Shown: one piece after another, positions 25,463 to 34,729 of the stretch
How positions within the stretch are numbered: position 1 is the stretch's first letter
Layout of the letters: each line of letters begins with the position of its first letter
Origin: Asanoa ishikariensis
Lineage (GTDB): Bacteria; Actinomycetota; Actinomycetes; Mycobacteriales; Micromonosporaceae
Length of the DNA: 64,000 nt
Direction of reading: 5' to 3'
NCBI RefSeq assembly: GCF_900107455.1
Contig: NZ_FNQB01000002.1
Location: forward strand, 1,116,001 to 1,180,000
The notes under the pieces: generated by a model
What the model saw: only the letters and a program-made list of their open reading frames with translations
Told to the model about the DNA's origin: nothing
Databases searched by the model: none
Position numbers and translations under genes: made by a program

Positions 25463-25882
25463 CTAAGCAGGTGCCTTCCCCGGGAAAGCGACCGTGATCG
25501 GGTCGATCTTGGCGAAGCGGCGCCAGCGGGTGGCTCGGACGGCGCAGCCGGTGAGCGCTTCGAGGGCCTGGCGGCGCTGGGTGTCGACGGTGGCCGACAG
25601 CGCGGCCCGCCAGACCGCCGCCGTCTTCTCCTCGACGGAGATCGCCACCCGCAGCGCGGCCGCGCGGTCGACGACCGGCTCGGGGAGGCGGTAGGCGGCC
25701 GCGGCGGGCGGCAGGCCGGAGCCGGTCAGGGCGAGCACCAGCGCGTCGCGCAGCGTGCGGTGGGCGGCCTCGGCGGCCCGGGCGGCCGACTGCTCGGCAC
25801 CGGTCAGGTGCACCCCGATCGGCCCGTACGCGAAGATCGCCGCGTACTCGGCGGACAGCGCGGCGGTGAGCTCCCCGGTCAC
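25463..25882 (-). CDS. DUF4439 ferritin-like protein
   Basis: The 139-residue helical protein matches DUF4439, a ferritin-like four-helix family found just upstream of rimP in actinobacteria (Rv2844 in M. tuberculosis, as I recall). Tyr/Glu-rich helix 1 (LSAEYAAIFAYGPIGVHL) and a later VEEKTAAVWRAAL helix are visible; few metal-ligand residues are evident, so iron binding is doubtful. GTG 25882 overlaps the stop of the preceding lipoprotein gene (GTGA). Function unknown. Confidence 0.75.
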   Translation of the reverse strand: MTGELTAALSAEYAAIFAYGPIGVHLTGAEQSAARAAEAAHRTLRDALVLALTGSGLPPAAAAYRLPEPVVDRAAALRVAISVEEKTAAVWRAALSATVDTQRRQALEALTGCAVRATRWRRFAKIDPITVAFPGKAPA

Positions 25883-26391
25883 TTGAGTGCCTCCAGGTGG
25901 GTCGCGCGGGCGGCGGCGATCGAGCCGACCAGCGCCGCGCGGTGGTTCGGTGTGCGCAGGCAGGCCTGCACCGCCGCCTCGTAGGCGGCCTTCTCGGCCA
26001 CCCGCAGCGACTCGATCCGCTCCTCGGCGGTCGGTGTGGACGCGGCGACCGAGCCCGACGCGGCGGGGCTGGGCGCCGGGGTGGCCATGATCCGCGACAG
26101 CTCCTTCGCGTGCGCGTCGTGCGCCTCGGCGATCGCGGTCAGGGCCGCCGCCCGCTCGGGGAGCTCCGCCGCGGCCGACCGGTGCAGCGCGGCGAGCCGG
26201 ACCGCGTCGTCGGCCAGCGGGAGCAGGGGGTCGGGCGGTGGTGGCTCGTCGGGCGTCCGGTCGAGCAGCCCGCACCCACCCGCGGCACCCACCGTGAGGG
26301 CGGCGCCGAACGCGAGCACTGCGCGGCGTCGTACTCGAAGGGGGGTTTTGTCTTTTTCATCACCACCGTGCACCACGTCAGTCAACACCAT
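25879..26391 (-). CDS. Probable Tat/lipobox lipoprotein paired with DUF4439
   Basis: The 170-residue protein begins with a twin-arginine-like n-region (RVRRRAVLAF), a hydrophobic stretch and a lipobox-like VGAAGGC, giving a likely lipoprotein anchored outside the membrane. The mature part is helical with a Pro/Ala/Ser linker (ATPAPSPAASGS). It resembles the first half of two-domain ferritin-like DUF4439 proteins; with the next gene it may form a split pair. ATG 26391 is used; a GTG at about 26373 would shorten the n-region. It is divergent from rimP. Confidence 0.65.
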   Translation of the reverse strand: MVLTDVVHGGDEKDKTPLRVRRRAVLAFGAALTVGAAGGCGLLDRTPDEPPPPDPLLPLADDAVRLAALHRSAAAELPERAAALTAIAEAHDAHAKELSRIMATPAPSPAASGSVAASTPTAEERIESLRVAEKAAYEAAVQACLRTPNHRAALVGSIAAARATHLEALK

Positions 26392-26460
26392 GGCCCGCCC
26401 GCTCGGGGGGTTCGGTGCGCCGCCCGGCTGGCCCGTGGCGCAGCGCGTTAGGCTCTGCCC

Positions 26461-26486
26461 AGCCACCGGACGTGGGTCCGGTGGCT
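26461..26486 (+). promoter_or_regulatory. Hairpin in the rimP leader
   Basis: AGCCACCGGA (26461-26470) and TCCGGTGGCT (26477-26486) form a perfect 10-bp stem with a 6-nt loop, 45 bp before rimP. It may be an attenuator, a protein-binding RNA element or a terminator for upstream transcription. Confidence 0.35.
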
Positions 26487-26531
26487 CAGCGTCATGGGCA
26501 TGGGCGCCGACCGACATGAAGGGTGGCCCCG

Positions 26532-27128
26532 ATGGCACAGCGAAGCCGAGCCGCCGGCGGGCGCCCCGCGCCCGGCCCACGGCCGGCCGCACCCCGCGGT
26601 GACCTGGCCGCGCGCCGGGCCCGGCTGCGTGCCGTGGTCGAGCCGGTGGTCGACAGCGCCGGCTACGACCTGGAAGACCTGAACATCTCGCGGGCCGGCC
26701 GCCGGTTCGTGGTGCGGGTCGTGGTCGACCGCGACGGCGGCCTCGACCTCGACGCCGTCGCCGACATGTCCCGGGCGGTCTCCGTGGCCCTGGACGCCGC
26801 CGAGGAGGAGGGCGACGAGCTGGTGGCGGGCGAATACCAGCTCGAGGTCAGCTCGCCCGGTGTCGACCGGCCGCTGACCCTGCCCCGGCACTGGCGGCGC
26901 AACATCGGCCGGTTGGTGAAGGTCGGTCCGATCACCGGTCGCGTGGTCGGAGTCGACGACGCCGGTGTCATGTTGGACGTGGCCGGAGAGCACACTGCGA
27001 TCGCGCACGGCGACCTCGGCCCGGGCCGGGTCCAGGTCGAGTTCAGTCGGGCCGAAGAGGTCGCGGATGACGATCTCGCGGAGTTCGACGACGACGACGA
27101 GGACGGATTGGAGGACGAGCAGAGGTGA
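26532..27128 (+). CDS. rimP: Ribosome maturation factor RimP
   Basis: The 198-residue protein assists 30S subunit assembly. The N-domain ([53 protein letters not shown]) and the SH3-like C-domain ([15 protein letters not shown]) are complete. A 25-residue basic Ala/Pro/Arg-rich extension precedes the fold and a run of Asp/Glu ends it. ATG 26532 is chosen for the AAGGGTGG just upstream. The nusA start overlaps its stop codon, as in most actinobacteria. Confidence 0.95.
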   Translation: MAQRSRAAGGRPAPGPRPAAPRGDLAARRARLRAVVEPVVDSAGYDLEDLNISRAGRRFVVRVVVDRDGGLDLDAVADMSRAVSVALDAAEEEGDELVAGEYQLEVSSPGVDRPLTLPRHWRRNIGRLVKVGPITGRVVGVDDAGVMLDVAGEHTAIAHGDLGPGRVQVEFSRAEEVADDDLAEFDDDDEDGLEDEQR

Positions 27129-28165
27129 ACATAGACCTCGCGGCGCTGCGCGCACTGGAGCGCGAGCGGGAGATCCCGTTCGAGACCATCCTCGCGGCGA
27201 TCGAGACCGCACTGTTGACCGCCTACCGGCACACCGAGGGCGCCGAGCCGCATGCCCGGGTGGAGATCGACCGCAAGACCGGGGCGGCTCAGGTGTTCGC
27301 GCAGGAGGTCGACGAAGACGGCACGGTGACAAGGGAGTGGGACGACACTCCGCATGACTTCGGGCGGATCGCCGCGATGACGGCCAAACAGGTCATCTTG
27401 CAGCGGTTGCGCGAGGCCACTGACGAGGTGCACTTCGGCGAGTACGTGGGCCGCGACGGTGACCTGGTCACCGGCGTGATCCAGGCACACGAGGCGCGCT
27501 CCGAGAAGGGCATCGTCACCGTCGACCTGGGCAAGCTGGAGGCGGTCCTGCCCCAGTCGGAGCAGGTCCCCGGCGAGGTCTACGGGCACGGCCAGCGGAT
27601 CCGCTGCGTCGTCGTGCACGTGGCCAAGGGCTTCCGCGGCCCGCAGATCACCCTGTCGCGGTCGCACCCGAACCTGGTGAAGAAGCTGTTCGCCCTCGAG
27701 GTGCCGGAGATCGCCGACGGCAGCGTGGACATCGCCGCGATCGCGCGCGAGGCCGGGCACCGCTCCAAGATCGCGGTGCGCGCCACGGTGGCCGGCGTCA
27801 ACCCCAAGGGCGCCTGCATCGGGCCGATGGGCCAGCGGGTCCGGGCGGTGATGAGCGAGCTGCACGGTGAGAAGATCGACATTATCGACTGGTCGGACGA
27901 CCCGGCCCAGTTCGTCGGCAACGCCCTGTCTCCGGCCAAGGCGCTGCGGGTCGAGGTGGTCGACCTGGCCACCCGCACCGCGCGGGTGACCGTGCCCGAC
28001 TACCAGTTGTCCCTGGCGATCGGGCGGGAAGGGCAGAACGCCCGGCTCGCGGCCAGGCTGACCGGCTGGCGGATCGACATCCGGTCTGACAGCGAACAAC
28101 CAGCGGCCGATGAGCGCGGCGTGGATCACGCGCCGGAGCCGGGCGGAGCGCCCGCCGGGGCATAG
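27125..28165 (+). CDS. nusA: Transcription termination/antitermination factor NusA
   Basis: The 346-residue protein has the N-terminal RNA polymerase-binding domain (about 1-105), an S1 domain (about 110-185) and two KH domains ([15 protein letters not shown] and [15 protein letters not shown]). The E. coli-type acidic C-terminal repeats are absent, as usual in Gram-positives. It binds RNA polymerase and nascent RNA, controlling pausing, termination and rRNA antitermination. GTG start overlapping the rimP stop. Confidence 0.96.
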   Translation: MNIDLAALRALEREREIPFETILAAIETALLTAYRHTEGAEPHARVEIDRKTGAAQVFAQEVDEDGTVTREWDDTPHDFGRIAAMTAKQVILQRLREATDEVHFGEYVGRDGDLVTGVIQAHEARSEKGIVTVDLGKLEAVLPQSEQVPGEVYGHGQRIRCVVVHVAKGFRGPQITLSRSHPNLVKKLFALEVPEIADGSVDIAAIAREAGHRSKIAVRATVAGVNPKGACIGPMGQRVRAVMSELHGEKIDIIDWSDDPAQFVGNALSPAKALRVEVVDLATRTARVTVPDYQLSLAIGREGQNARLAARLTGWRIDIRSDSEQPAADERGVDHAPEPGGAPAGA

Positions 28166-28176
28166 GGGTAGACTGA

Positions 28177-28524
28177 ATGACGGCTCGACGTGCGCGGCCG
28201 GAGCGCACCTGCATAGGTTGCCGGCAACGCGCGCCAGCCAACGAGCTCCTGCGGTTCGTGGCGGTCGGCGACGGAGATCATTACCGACTTCGGCCGGATC
28301 CGGACCGCAGACTGCCGGGGAGGGGCGCGCATTTGCACCCCGAGCCGGCTTGCCTCGCGCTAGCGTTCAAACGCCATGCCTTCGGGCGGGCGCTACGTAA
28401 AGTTGGTGTCGTTGACACCGGCGAGCTAGCCGAGCACATTCACGCGTCAACCATCACGCCCGATCATCCGACTGGGCGGGTTTCGCAGCAGCAGGGTAGG
28501 ACGACCGACATGAGCACACGATGA
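28177..28524 (+). CDS. YlxR (RnpM) RNA-binding protein
   Basis: The 115-residue protein carries the DUF448 core with RTCIGCRQRAPANELLRFV and a GRGAHLHPEPACLALA segment. Homologues bind RNA and modulate RNase P. It sits between nusA and infB as in Bacillus. AGGGGTAGACTGA gives the ribosome binding site for ATG 28177. The last 25 residues (QQQGRTTDMSTR) are a poorly conserved tail. Confidence 0.9.
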   Translation: MTARRARPERTCIGCRQRAPANELLRFVAVGDGDHYRLRPDPDRRLPGRGAHLHPEPACLALAFKRHAFGRALRKVGVVDTGELAEHIHASTITPDHPTGRVSQQQGRTTDMSTR

Positions 28525-28606
28525 AGTCCCAGAAATGACCAGGCTTCAAGTGCACGAGTGAGGTCGCTGCGGGTGCTGCCCGCACGGCCTCGGAGTGAGG
28601 AGTGCA

Positions 28607-31600
28607 GTGGCAGGCAAGGCCCGCGTACACGAGCTTGCAAAAGAGCTCGGGGTCGACAGCAAGACCGTTCTCGCCAAACTCAAGGAGATGGGCGAGTTCG
28701 TCAAGTCCGCGTCAAGCACGGTGGAGGCGCCCGTCGCCCGCCGTCTTCGTGGCGCATTCGTAGAGGGTTCCCAGGCACCGGCGCCGTCCGCGCCGCCGGC
28801 CGGAAATGGGCGCCCCACTCCCAGTGAGCCGAGGATCTCGGCCAAGCCAATGCCGCCCCGCCGCCCGTCGGCGCCGGCGACACCGTCAGCTCCTTCGGCT
28901 CCGACTGCGCGTCCGAAGGGCCCGGTTCCGGGCCCGCCGGCGCCGGTGGCCAAGCCGGCGAGCGCGCACGACATCGAGGTGGCGGCCGCCGAACAGCGTG
29001 CCGCGCAGCTCAAGGCAGACCAGGAAGCCACGGTCAAGGCCGCGCAGGAAGCCCGCGCTCAGGAGCGCGAGCAGGTCCGGCGCGAGCCTCCGGCCGACGG
29101 TGGCGCACCCTCCCGGCCCCGTCCGGGCCCGGGCAGCGTCCCGCCGCGGCCCGGTTCGCCGGCCGCGCGGCCGGCGTCCGGCCCCACGCCGGGCGGCAAC
29201 GGCCCGCGTCCCGGTCCTGGCCGTCCGCCGGCACGTAGCGGCGGCAACAACCCGTTCGGCATCACTCCCGGTGGTGGCGGCGGTCGCACGGGCAATGCGC
29301 CCAGCGGCGGTTCGCGGCCCAACCCGGGTTCGATGCCGCCTCGGCCGAGCCCGGCCTCCATGCCGCCTCGGCCCAGCCCGGCCTCCATGCCCACGCAGCG
29401 TCCCGGCCGTCCGGCCGGTGCTGGCACCGGCCGTCCCGGCGGTCCCGGCGGCGGCGCTGGTCGTCCCGGTGGCGGCGGCGGCGGTTACCGCGGCGGCCCA
29501 GGTGGCGGCGGCGGTGCCGGCGGTGGCTTCCGCCCCGGTGGCGGTGGCGGTGCCGGTGGTGGCGGTTACCGCGGCGGTCCTGGTGGCGGTGCCGGTGGTG
29601 GCGGCGGTTACCGCGGCGGCCCCGGTGGCGGCGGCGGTCCGGCGGGTGCCGGTGCGCCGGGTCGTCCCGGTGGTGGCGGTCGTGGTCGTGGCGGCGGCGC
29701 CGCGGGTGCCTTCGGGCGTCCGGGTGGCAAGCCGACCCGCGGTCGCAAGTCGAAGAAGCAGCGGCGTCAAGAGTTCGACAATCTGTCCGCGCCGACGATG
29801 AGCTCGGGTGCCCCGCGGGGCAGCGGGCAGGTCGTCCGGCTCTCGCGCGGTGCGTCGCTCTCCGACTTCGCTGACAGGATCGACGCCAACCCGGGTTCGC
29901 TGGTCCAGGAGATGTTCAACCTGGGCGAGATGGTGACGGCGACCCAGTCGTGCTCCGACGACACGCTGTTGCTGCTCGGCGAGCACCTCGGCTTCGACGT
30001 GCAGATCGTCAGTCCTGAAGACGAGGACCGCGAGCTGCTGGCTCAGTTCAACATCGACCTCGACGCCGAGGTCGCGAAGGACCGTCTGGTCAGCCGTCCG
30101 CCGGTCGTGACCGTCATGGGTCACGTCGACCACGGTAAGACCAAGCTGCTCGACGCGATCCGCAAGGCAAACGTGGTCGAGGGCGAGTCCGGTGGCATCA
30201 CCCAGCACATCGGTGCCTACCAGGTGCACGTCGAGCACGAGGGCATCGAGCGGGCGGTCACGCTCCTCGACACCCCGGGTCACGAGGCGTTCACCGCCAT
30301 GCGTGCCCGTGGTGCCAAGGTCACCGACATCGTCATCCTCGTGGTGGCGGCTGACGACGGCGTGATGCCGCAGACCATCGAGGCGCTCAACCACGCCAAG
30401 GCGGCCGACGTGCCGATCGTGGTGGCGGTCAACAAGATCGACAAGCCGGAAGCCAACCCGGACAAGGTTCGCCAGCAGCTGACCGAATACGGTCTGGTCG
30501 CCGAGGAATACGGCGGCGAGACGATGTTCGTCAACGTGGCCGCCAAGCCCGGCATCGGCATCGACGAACTGCTCGAAGCGGTGCTCCTGACCGCCGACGC
30601 GTCGCTGGACCTCACGGCTCCGATCGACGGGCCGGCGCAGGGTGTCGCGATCGAGGCCCACCTCGACAAGGGTCGCGGTGCGGTGGCGACCGTCCTCGTG
30701 CAGAAGGGCACGCTGCGGGCGGGTGACTCCATCGTCGCCGGTGGCGCACACGGCCGCGTGCGGGCCCTCTTCGACGAGAACGGCACTCCGGTCGTCGAAG
30801 CGGGTCCGGCGCGTCCGGTCCTGGTGCTCGGTCTGACCGCGGTGCCAGGTGCGGGTGACACGTTCCTGGCTGCCGAGGACGACCGCACCGTTCGGCAGAT
30901 CGCCGAGCAGCGGCAGGCACGGCGGCGAGCGGCGAGCTTCGCCAACTCGCGGGGCCGGGCCACGCTCGAGACGCTCATGGAGCAGCTCAAGGAGGGCGAG
31001 AAGACCTCGCTCAACCTGGTGCTCAAGGGCGATGTCTCGGGTTCGGTCGAGGCTCTCGAGGACGCGCTGTTCAAGCTCGACATTCCGGAAGAGGTCCAGC
31101 TTCGGATCATCCACCGGGGCGTCGGCGCGATCACCGAAAGCGACGTCATGCTGGCCAGCGCCTCGTCCGAGGCCGTCACGATCATCGGCTTCAACGTCCG
31201 GGCCTCCAACAAGGTCCGCGAGACGGCCGACCGCGAGGGCGTGGAGATCCGGTACTACACGGTCATCTACCAGGCCATCGAGGAGATCGACGCGGCGCTC
31301 AAGGGGCTGCTCAAGCCGGAGTACGAGGAGGTCGACCTCGGTTCGGCGGAGGTCCGCGAGGTCTTCCGTTCGTCGAAGGTCGGCATGATCGCCGGTTGTA
31401 TCGTGCGGTCCGGCCTGTTGCGCCGGAACGCCAAGGCACGGGTGCTGCGCGACGGCGCGGTCGTGGCGGAGAACGTCACGATCAGCTCGCTCAAGCGGTT
31501 CAAGGACGACGCGACCGAGGTCCGCGAGGGCTTCGAGTGTGGTCTGACCCTGGCCGGTTACGGCAACCTCCAGATCGGCGACTCCATCGAGACGTTCGAG

Positions 31601-31621
31601 ATGCGCGAGAAGCCGCGCTGA
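28607..31621 (+). CDS. infB: Translation initiation factor IF-2
   Basis: The 1004-residue factor binds fMet-tRNA and GTP on the 30S subunit. It starts with an IF2_N helix module ([18 protein letters not shown]), then a roughly 330-residue disordered region rich in Pro, Ala and finally Gly with repeated YRGGPGGG and PPRPSPASM units (about 29250-29720). A second IF2_N module, the G domain (GHVDHGKT near 504, DTPGHE near 554, NKID near 608), EF-Tu-like domain II and the C-terminal domains follow. GTG 28607 has GAGGAG just upstream. A strong terminator follows the gene. Confidence 0.97.
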   Translation: MAGKARVHELAKELGVDSKTVLAKLKEMGEFVKSASSTVEAPVARRLRGAFVEGSQAPAPSAPPAGNGRPTPSEPRISAKPMPPRRPSAPATPSAPSAPTARPKGPVPGPPAPVAKPASAHDIEVAAAEQRAAQLKADQEATVKAAQEARAQEREQVRREPPADGGAPSRPRPGPGSVPPRPGSPAARPASGPTPGGNGPRPGPGRPPARSGGNNPFGITPGGGGGRTGNAPSGGSRPNPGSMPPRPSPASMPPRPSPASMPTQRPGRPAGAGTGRPGGPGGGAGRPGGGGGGYRGGPGGGGGAGGGFRPGGGGGAGGGGYRGGPGGGAGGGGGYRGGPGGGGGPAGAGAPGRPGGGGRGRGGGAAGAFGRPGGKPTRGRKSKKQRRQEFDNLSAPTMSSGAPRGSGQVVRLSRGASLSDFADRIDANPGSLVQEMFNLGEMVTATQSCSDDTLLLLGEHLGFDVQIVSPEDEDRELLAQFNIDLDAEVAKDRLVSRPPVVTVMGHVDHGKTKLLDAIRKANVVEGESGGITQHIGAYQVHVEHEGIERAVTLLDTPGHEAFTAMRARGAKVTDIVILVVAADDGVMPQTIEALNHAKAADVPIVVAVNKIDKPEANPDKVRQQLTEYGLVAEEYGGETMFVNVAAKPGIGIDELLEAVLLTADASLDLTAPIDGPAQGVAIEAHLDKGRGAVATVLVQKGTLRAGDSIVAGGAHGRVRALFDENGTPVVEAGPARPVLVLGLTAVPGAGDTFLAAEDDRTVRQIAEQRQARRRAASFANSRGRATLETLMEQLKEGEKTSLNLVLKGDVSGSVEALEDALFKLDIPEEVQLRIIHRGVGAITESDVMLASASSEAVTIIGFNVRASNKVRETADREGVEIRYYTVIYQAIEEIDAALKGLLKPEYEEVDLGSAEVREVFRSSKVGMIAGCIVRSGLLRRNAKARVLRDGAVVAENVTISSLKRFKDDATEVREGFECGLTLAGYGNLQIGDSIETFEMREKPR

Positions 31622-31635
31622 TCACGGCTTGACGA

Positions 31636-31667
31636 AACGGGCGGGTGGCTTCGGCCACCCGCCCGTT
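31636..31667 (+). terminator. Terminator after infB
   Basis: A perfect 14-bp stem, AACGGGCGGGTGGC (31636-31649) with its complement at 31654-31667, is capped by a TTCG tetraloop, 15 bp after the infB stop. Confidence 0.8.
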
Positions 31668-31710
31668 CCAGTTCGACTGAAATAGCTATTTGATCTTCCT
31701 GGTACGGGGT

Positions 31711-31724
31711 TAGGCTGTGCGCCG
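31711..31724 (+). promoter_or_regulatory. Leaderless-type promoter of ylxP
   Basis: TAGGCT (31711-31716) precedes ATG 31725 by 8 nt; a TTGATC hexamer at 31690-31695 could be the -35 element with a short 15-bp spacer. No ribosome binding site is present. Confidence 0.5.
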
Positions 31725-32018
31725 ATGTTCACAGGAACCGCGGTATTCGACGTGCTTCTGCCGGGCGACTCGCGATCGCTGAAGGCCAAGCGCTCCTACG
31801 TCCGGCCGATCGTCGCGGCGCTGCGACGCTTCGAGATCTCCGTCGCCGAGGTGGGCTCGCTCGACCTGGTCGGGCGGTCCGAGATCGGCGTGGCGGTGGT
31901 GTCCGCCGACCACGGTCACGTGGCCGAGGTGCTCGACGCGTGCGAGCGCCTCATGGCGGGCCGGCCGGAGATCGAGTTGCTCTCGGCGAAGCGCCGGCTG
32001 CACGGCGAGGATGACTGA
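31725..32018 (+). CDS. YlxP/DUF503 family protein
   Basis: The 97-residue protein has the DUF503 pattern (LLPGDSRSLKAKRSYVRPIV, SVAEVGSLDLVGRSEIGVAVVS). This small alpha-beta protein is conserved between infB and rbfA across bacteria and is linked to ribosome biogenesis, but its biochemical role is not settled. It begins a new transcription unit after the infB terminator and probably continues into rbfA. Confidence 0.9.
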   Translation: MFTGTAVFDVLLPGDSRSLKAKRSYVRPIVAALRRFEISVAEVGSLDLVGRSEIGVAVVSADHGHVAEVLDACERLMAGRPEIELLSAKRRLHGEDD

Positions 32019-32121
32019 CAGTAGTGGGCCGTGGTGCCCGGGTGACGGGCCACGGCGGTCCGCTCGCCCAAGTGGCACGCGGGTAATGTCTGAGCGTAGG
32101 CAAGACGGCGGAGGTGACGAG

Positions 32122-32598
32122 ATGACGGACCCGGCCAAGGTGCGCCGGCACGCCGAGCGCGTGCGGGAACTGGTGGCTTCGGTGGTGCGCACCCAGATCA
32201 AGGACCCTCGGCTAGGCATGATCACGATCACCGACTCGCGGATCACCGCCGACCTGCGCGACGCGACCGTCTACTACACGGTGCTCGGTGACGTCGCCGA
32301 GCAGGAGGCGACCGCGGCCGCGCTGGAGAGCGCCAAGGGCGTGCTGCGCAGCACTGTCGGTAAGGCCCTGGGGCTGCGGCACTCGCCGACCCTGACGTTC
32401 GTCCAGGACAACGTGCTGGACCAGGCGAAGCACATCGACGAGCTGCTCGCCAAGGCGCGCACGTCCGACGCCGAGGTGCAGCGGCTGGCGGCCGGTGCCA
32501 CCTACGCCGGCGAGGCTCAGCCCTACAAGCTCGACGAAGATGACGACGAAGACGACGACGAGGTCGCCAACGACGCCCCGATGGAGGATCGCCGGTGA
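32122..32598 (+). CDS. rbfA: 30S ribosome-binding factor RbfA
   Basis: The 158-residue protein has the KH-like RbfA fold (ELVASVVRTQIKDPRLGMITIT, YYTVLGD, LRHSPTLTFVQDN). It aids 16S rRNA 5'-end maturation in the 30S subunit. ATG 32122 is chosen for GGAGG about 8 nt upstream; an in-frame ATG at 32086 near a TAATGT box would add 12 residues. The C-terminal tail is a run of Asp and Glu. Its stop overlaps the GTG of the next gene. Confidence 0.94.
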   Translation: MTDPAKVRRHAERVRELVASVVRTQIKDPRLGMITITDSRITADLRDATVYYTVLGDVAEQEATAAALESAKGVLRSTVGKALGLRHSPTLTFVQDNVLDQAKHIDELLAKARTSDAEVQRLAAGATYAGEAQPYKLDEDDDEDDDEVANDAPMEDRR

Positions 32599-33629
32599 CC
32601 GACCTCTCGGCCACGGCGGTGGCCGCCGGCGCACCCGCTGGACCGGGTGAAGCCGACTGGGCCGCTGCCGTCGCGGCGGTGCGCGGGCTGCGCCCGACCG
32701 ACAAGGTGCTGCTCATCTGCCACGTCAACCCCGACGGTGACGCGCTGGGCAGCATGCTGGCGTTCGGCCTCGGGCTGCGCCGCCTCGGCGTCGCCAACCT
32801 GCAGTGCACGTTCCCCGGCCCGCTGGACGTCCCCGAGCCGTTCGTCGCCCTGCCGGGCCTCGACCTGCTGGTGCCGGAAGCCGACGCCGCACCCGCGCCC
32901 GAGCTGGTCCTCTGCTTCGACGCGGCGGCCACGTCGCGGCTCGGCGGTCTGGTCGACCGGCTGACCACCGCGAAGACCGCCGTGGTGCTCGACCACCACG
33001 CCTCCAACCCGGGCTTCGGCACCATCAACATCGTCGACCCGGACGCGGCGGCGACCTCCGTGGTCGCCGACGAGCTGCTGCGGCGGCTCGACGTGCCGCT
33101 CGACGCAGAGATCGCCGAGTGCCTCTACGTCGCGCTGGCCACCGACACCGGCTCGTTCCGGTTCGCGATGACCACGCCCTCCGTGCACGAGATGGCCGCG
33201 CGGCTGCTGGCGACCGGGATCAGCCCGGGCGACATCTCCCGCCGAGTCTTCGACACGCGGCCGTTCGGCGCGGTCCGGCTCTACGGCGACGTGCTCGGTC
33301 GGGCCACGCTGGAGCCCGCGGCCGCCGGTGGTCGTGGTCTGGTGTGGACCTACGCGACCCTTGACGACCTGGCCCGCCACGAGCAGAAGCCCTACGTCCT
33401 GGAGCCGCTGATCGACTCGGTGCGGTGCGCGGCCGAGGCCGACGTGAGCCTGGTGGTCAAGCAGGTCGGTGCGGCCGAGTGGGCGGTCTCCATGCGCAGC
33501 AAGGGCGCGATCGACGTGAGTCGGGTCGCGGTCGCGCTCGGCGGTGGCGGGCACAAGTTGGCCGCCGGCTTCACCGGCCGGGGCACCGTCGACGAGGTCA
33601 TCGAGGCCATCCGCTCCCAGCTGGGGTAG
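32595..33629 (+). CDS. DHH/DHHA1 phosphoesterase (NrnA-like)
   Basis: The 344-residue enzyme has the DHH motifs CHVNPDGDALGSM, CFDAAATSR, LDHHASNPGFG and DTGSF, and the DHHA1 motif GGGGHKLAAGF. Homologues hydrolyse short oligoribonucleotides, pAp, or cyclic-di-AMP/pApA, so this one may link RNA decay and second-messenger turnover. The location after rbfA is conserved in actinobacteria. The GTG start overlaps the rbfA stop codon. Confidence 0.92.
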   Translation: MTDLSATAVAAGAPAGPGEADWAAAVAAVRGLRPTDKVLLICHVNPDGDALGSMLAFGLGLRRLGVANLQCTFPGPLDVPEPFVALPGLDLLVPEADAAPAPELVLCFDAAATSRLGGLVDRLTTAKTAVVLDHHASNPGFGTINIVDPDAAATSVVADELLRRLDVPLDAEIAECLYVALATDTGSFRFAMTTPSVHEMAARLLATGISPGDISRRVFDTRPFGAVRLYGDVLGRATLEPAAAGGRGLVWTYATLDDLARHEQKPYVLEPLIDSVRCAAEADVSLVVKQVGAAEWAVSMRSKGAIDVSRVAVALGGGGHKLAAGFTGRGTVDEVIEAIRSQLG

Positions 33630-33662
33630 CCGCTCACACGCGCCTCCGGCCACAATCGATGG

Positions 33663-34067
33663 ATGGAGGAGCTGGAGCTCGCCACCACCGACGCACCGCC
33701 CCACTGGGACCGTGCCGTGGTCACGCTGCCGGTGCTCGGGTTCCTCTCGCTGATCGGTGGCCAGCTTCCGTCCTATTCGACCCGGGCCAACGTCTACACG
33801 ATCTGCGTCGGCGGGGCGATGCTCTGGCTCGGCCTCACCGGCAAGGTCCGTCGCCCACTGCCCGGCCGGTTGGGTCCCGGCACCACCTGGTGGCTGCTGC
33901 CGATCGGGATCTTCGGGGTCTTCGAGGGAAGCACGTTCCTGCTCGGCTCCACGCCGGACTTCCCGACGTTCTCCCGGTTGGCGGACCCCCTGCTGGAAGA
34001 CGAGCTGCTGCGCACGGCCGGCTATTTCGTGTGGCTGTCGAGCTTCTGGGCGCTGGTGCGCCGATGA
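33663..34067 (+). CDS. Small multi-pass membrane protein, unknown
   Basis: I do not recognise this 134-residue protein. It has about four hydrophobic segments (AVVTLPVLGFLSLIGG, VYTICVGGAMLWLGLTG, TTWWLLPIGIFGVFEGSTF, TAGYFVWLSSFWALVRR) and short charged loops. Its stop overlaps the start of the next small membrane gene (ATGA), so the two are translated together and may form a complex. ATG 33663 lies 33 bp after the phosphoesterase. Confidence 0.65.
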   Translation: MEELELATTDAPPHWDRAVVTLPVLGFLSLIGGQLPSYSTRANVYTICVGGAMLWLGLTGKVRRPLPGRLGPGTTWWLLPIGIFGVFEGSTFLLGSTPDFPTFSRLADPLLEDELLRTAGYFVWLSSFWALVRR

Positions 34068-34282
34068 GCCTGACCAGGGCCATCGCCATCGCCGGCTTCC
34101 TCGTGGCCATTGTGGCCTGTGCGGTGGTCGAGGTGCTGGCCCGTCGGCGGGACTCGACCATCCCGACGCTGGGCGAGGTCTGCGCGCACGCGATCGCGTA
34201 CGAGGTGGGCAGGGTGCCCGTGGGGCGGATCGGGTTCTTCGGTTTCTGGTGGTGGCTGGGCTGGCATCTGTTCGCGCGCTGA
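34064..34282 (+). CDS. Small single-pass membrane protein, unknown
   Basis: The 72-residue product has one clear membrane span (IAIAGFLVAIVACAVVEVLA), a basic RRR stop-transfer segment and an aromatic, Gly-rich C-terminus (GFFGFWWWLGWHLFAR) that could re-enter the membrane. It is translationally coupled to the preceding four-span protein. Similar small proteins occur widely in actinobacteria, but I cannot assign a function. Confidence 0.6.
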   Translation: MSLTRAIAIAGFLVAIVACAVVEVLARRRDSTIPTLGEVCAHAIAYEVGRVPVGRIGFFGFWWWLGWHLFAR

Positions 34283-34484
34283 ACGATCGTTCCGCCTATT
34301 GGGAACGTCGCGCGAACTCTGGGACCTGAACGCTAGCTTGGTTGGTGACACGGTGGTAACCCGCCGTGCTGCCTCCAGGGTCACACCAGACCCGGGCTCG
34401 ACGCAGCGACGCGTTCCGCGCCGGTGATCCCGGCGCCGCCGTCGGGCGACCACCCGCCAGCTCCGCCCTGGAAGGACGCTGTTC

Positions 34485-34577
34485 ATGAGCACGAAGCGCA
34501 AGCACGAAAAGCAGAGTGACGAAGAGCGCGAGGCCGCCCGGCGCGCGCTGCAGACGTCGATGGACACCCGCCAGTAG
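34485..34577 (+). CDS. 30-residue charged protein
   Basis: This short gene has a good ribosome binding site (GGAAGGA, 8 nt before ATG 34485) and ends at TAG 34575-34577, about 20 bp before a strong hairpin. The product is highly charged and would be one helix: it starts MSTKRKHEKQSDEEREAARR and contains neither Cys nor aromatic residues. The 200 bp upstream carry no other gene, have a TAGCTT box, and include an inverted repeat CACGGTGG/CCGCCGTG. Having its own promoter space, start signal and terminator argues for a real gene of unknown role. Confidence 0.55.
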   Translation: MSTKRKHEKQSDEEREAARRALQTSMDTRQ

Positions 34578-34597
34578 GGGGTCTTCGGCAGATCGTC

Positions 34598-34652
34598 CAA
34601 GGACCTGCTGTCGCGGTTCGCCGTTCGGCCGAACCACGACAACAGGTCCTTG
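34598..34652 (+). terminator. Long hairpin after the 30-residue gene
   Basis: Arms of 23 nt (34598-34620 and 34630-34652) pair with only two C-A mismatches around a 9-nt loop. It begins 20 bp after the stop codon. It may instead be a structured non-coding RNA. Confidence 0.6.
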
Positions 34653-34729
34653 TGCGTTGAAGCTCCGCGCGAGGTAAGGCACGTGTCGCGGTTGCATCCC
34701 TTACAACTCGCGTGTCAGGATGCCTCCCG

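Noticed and set aside
28886-31114. 742-codon open frame antisense to infB
   Set aside because: A GC-rich shadow frame: low-complexity Ala/Thr/Arg composition and no family motif. The sense strand is unmistakable IF-2.
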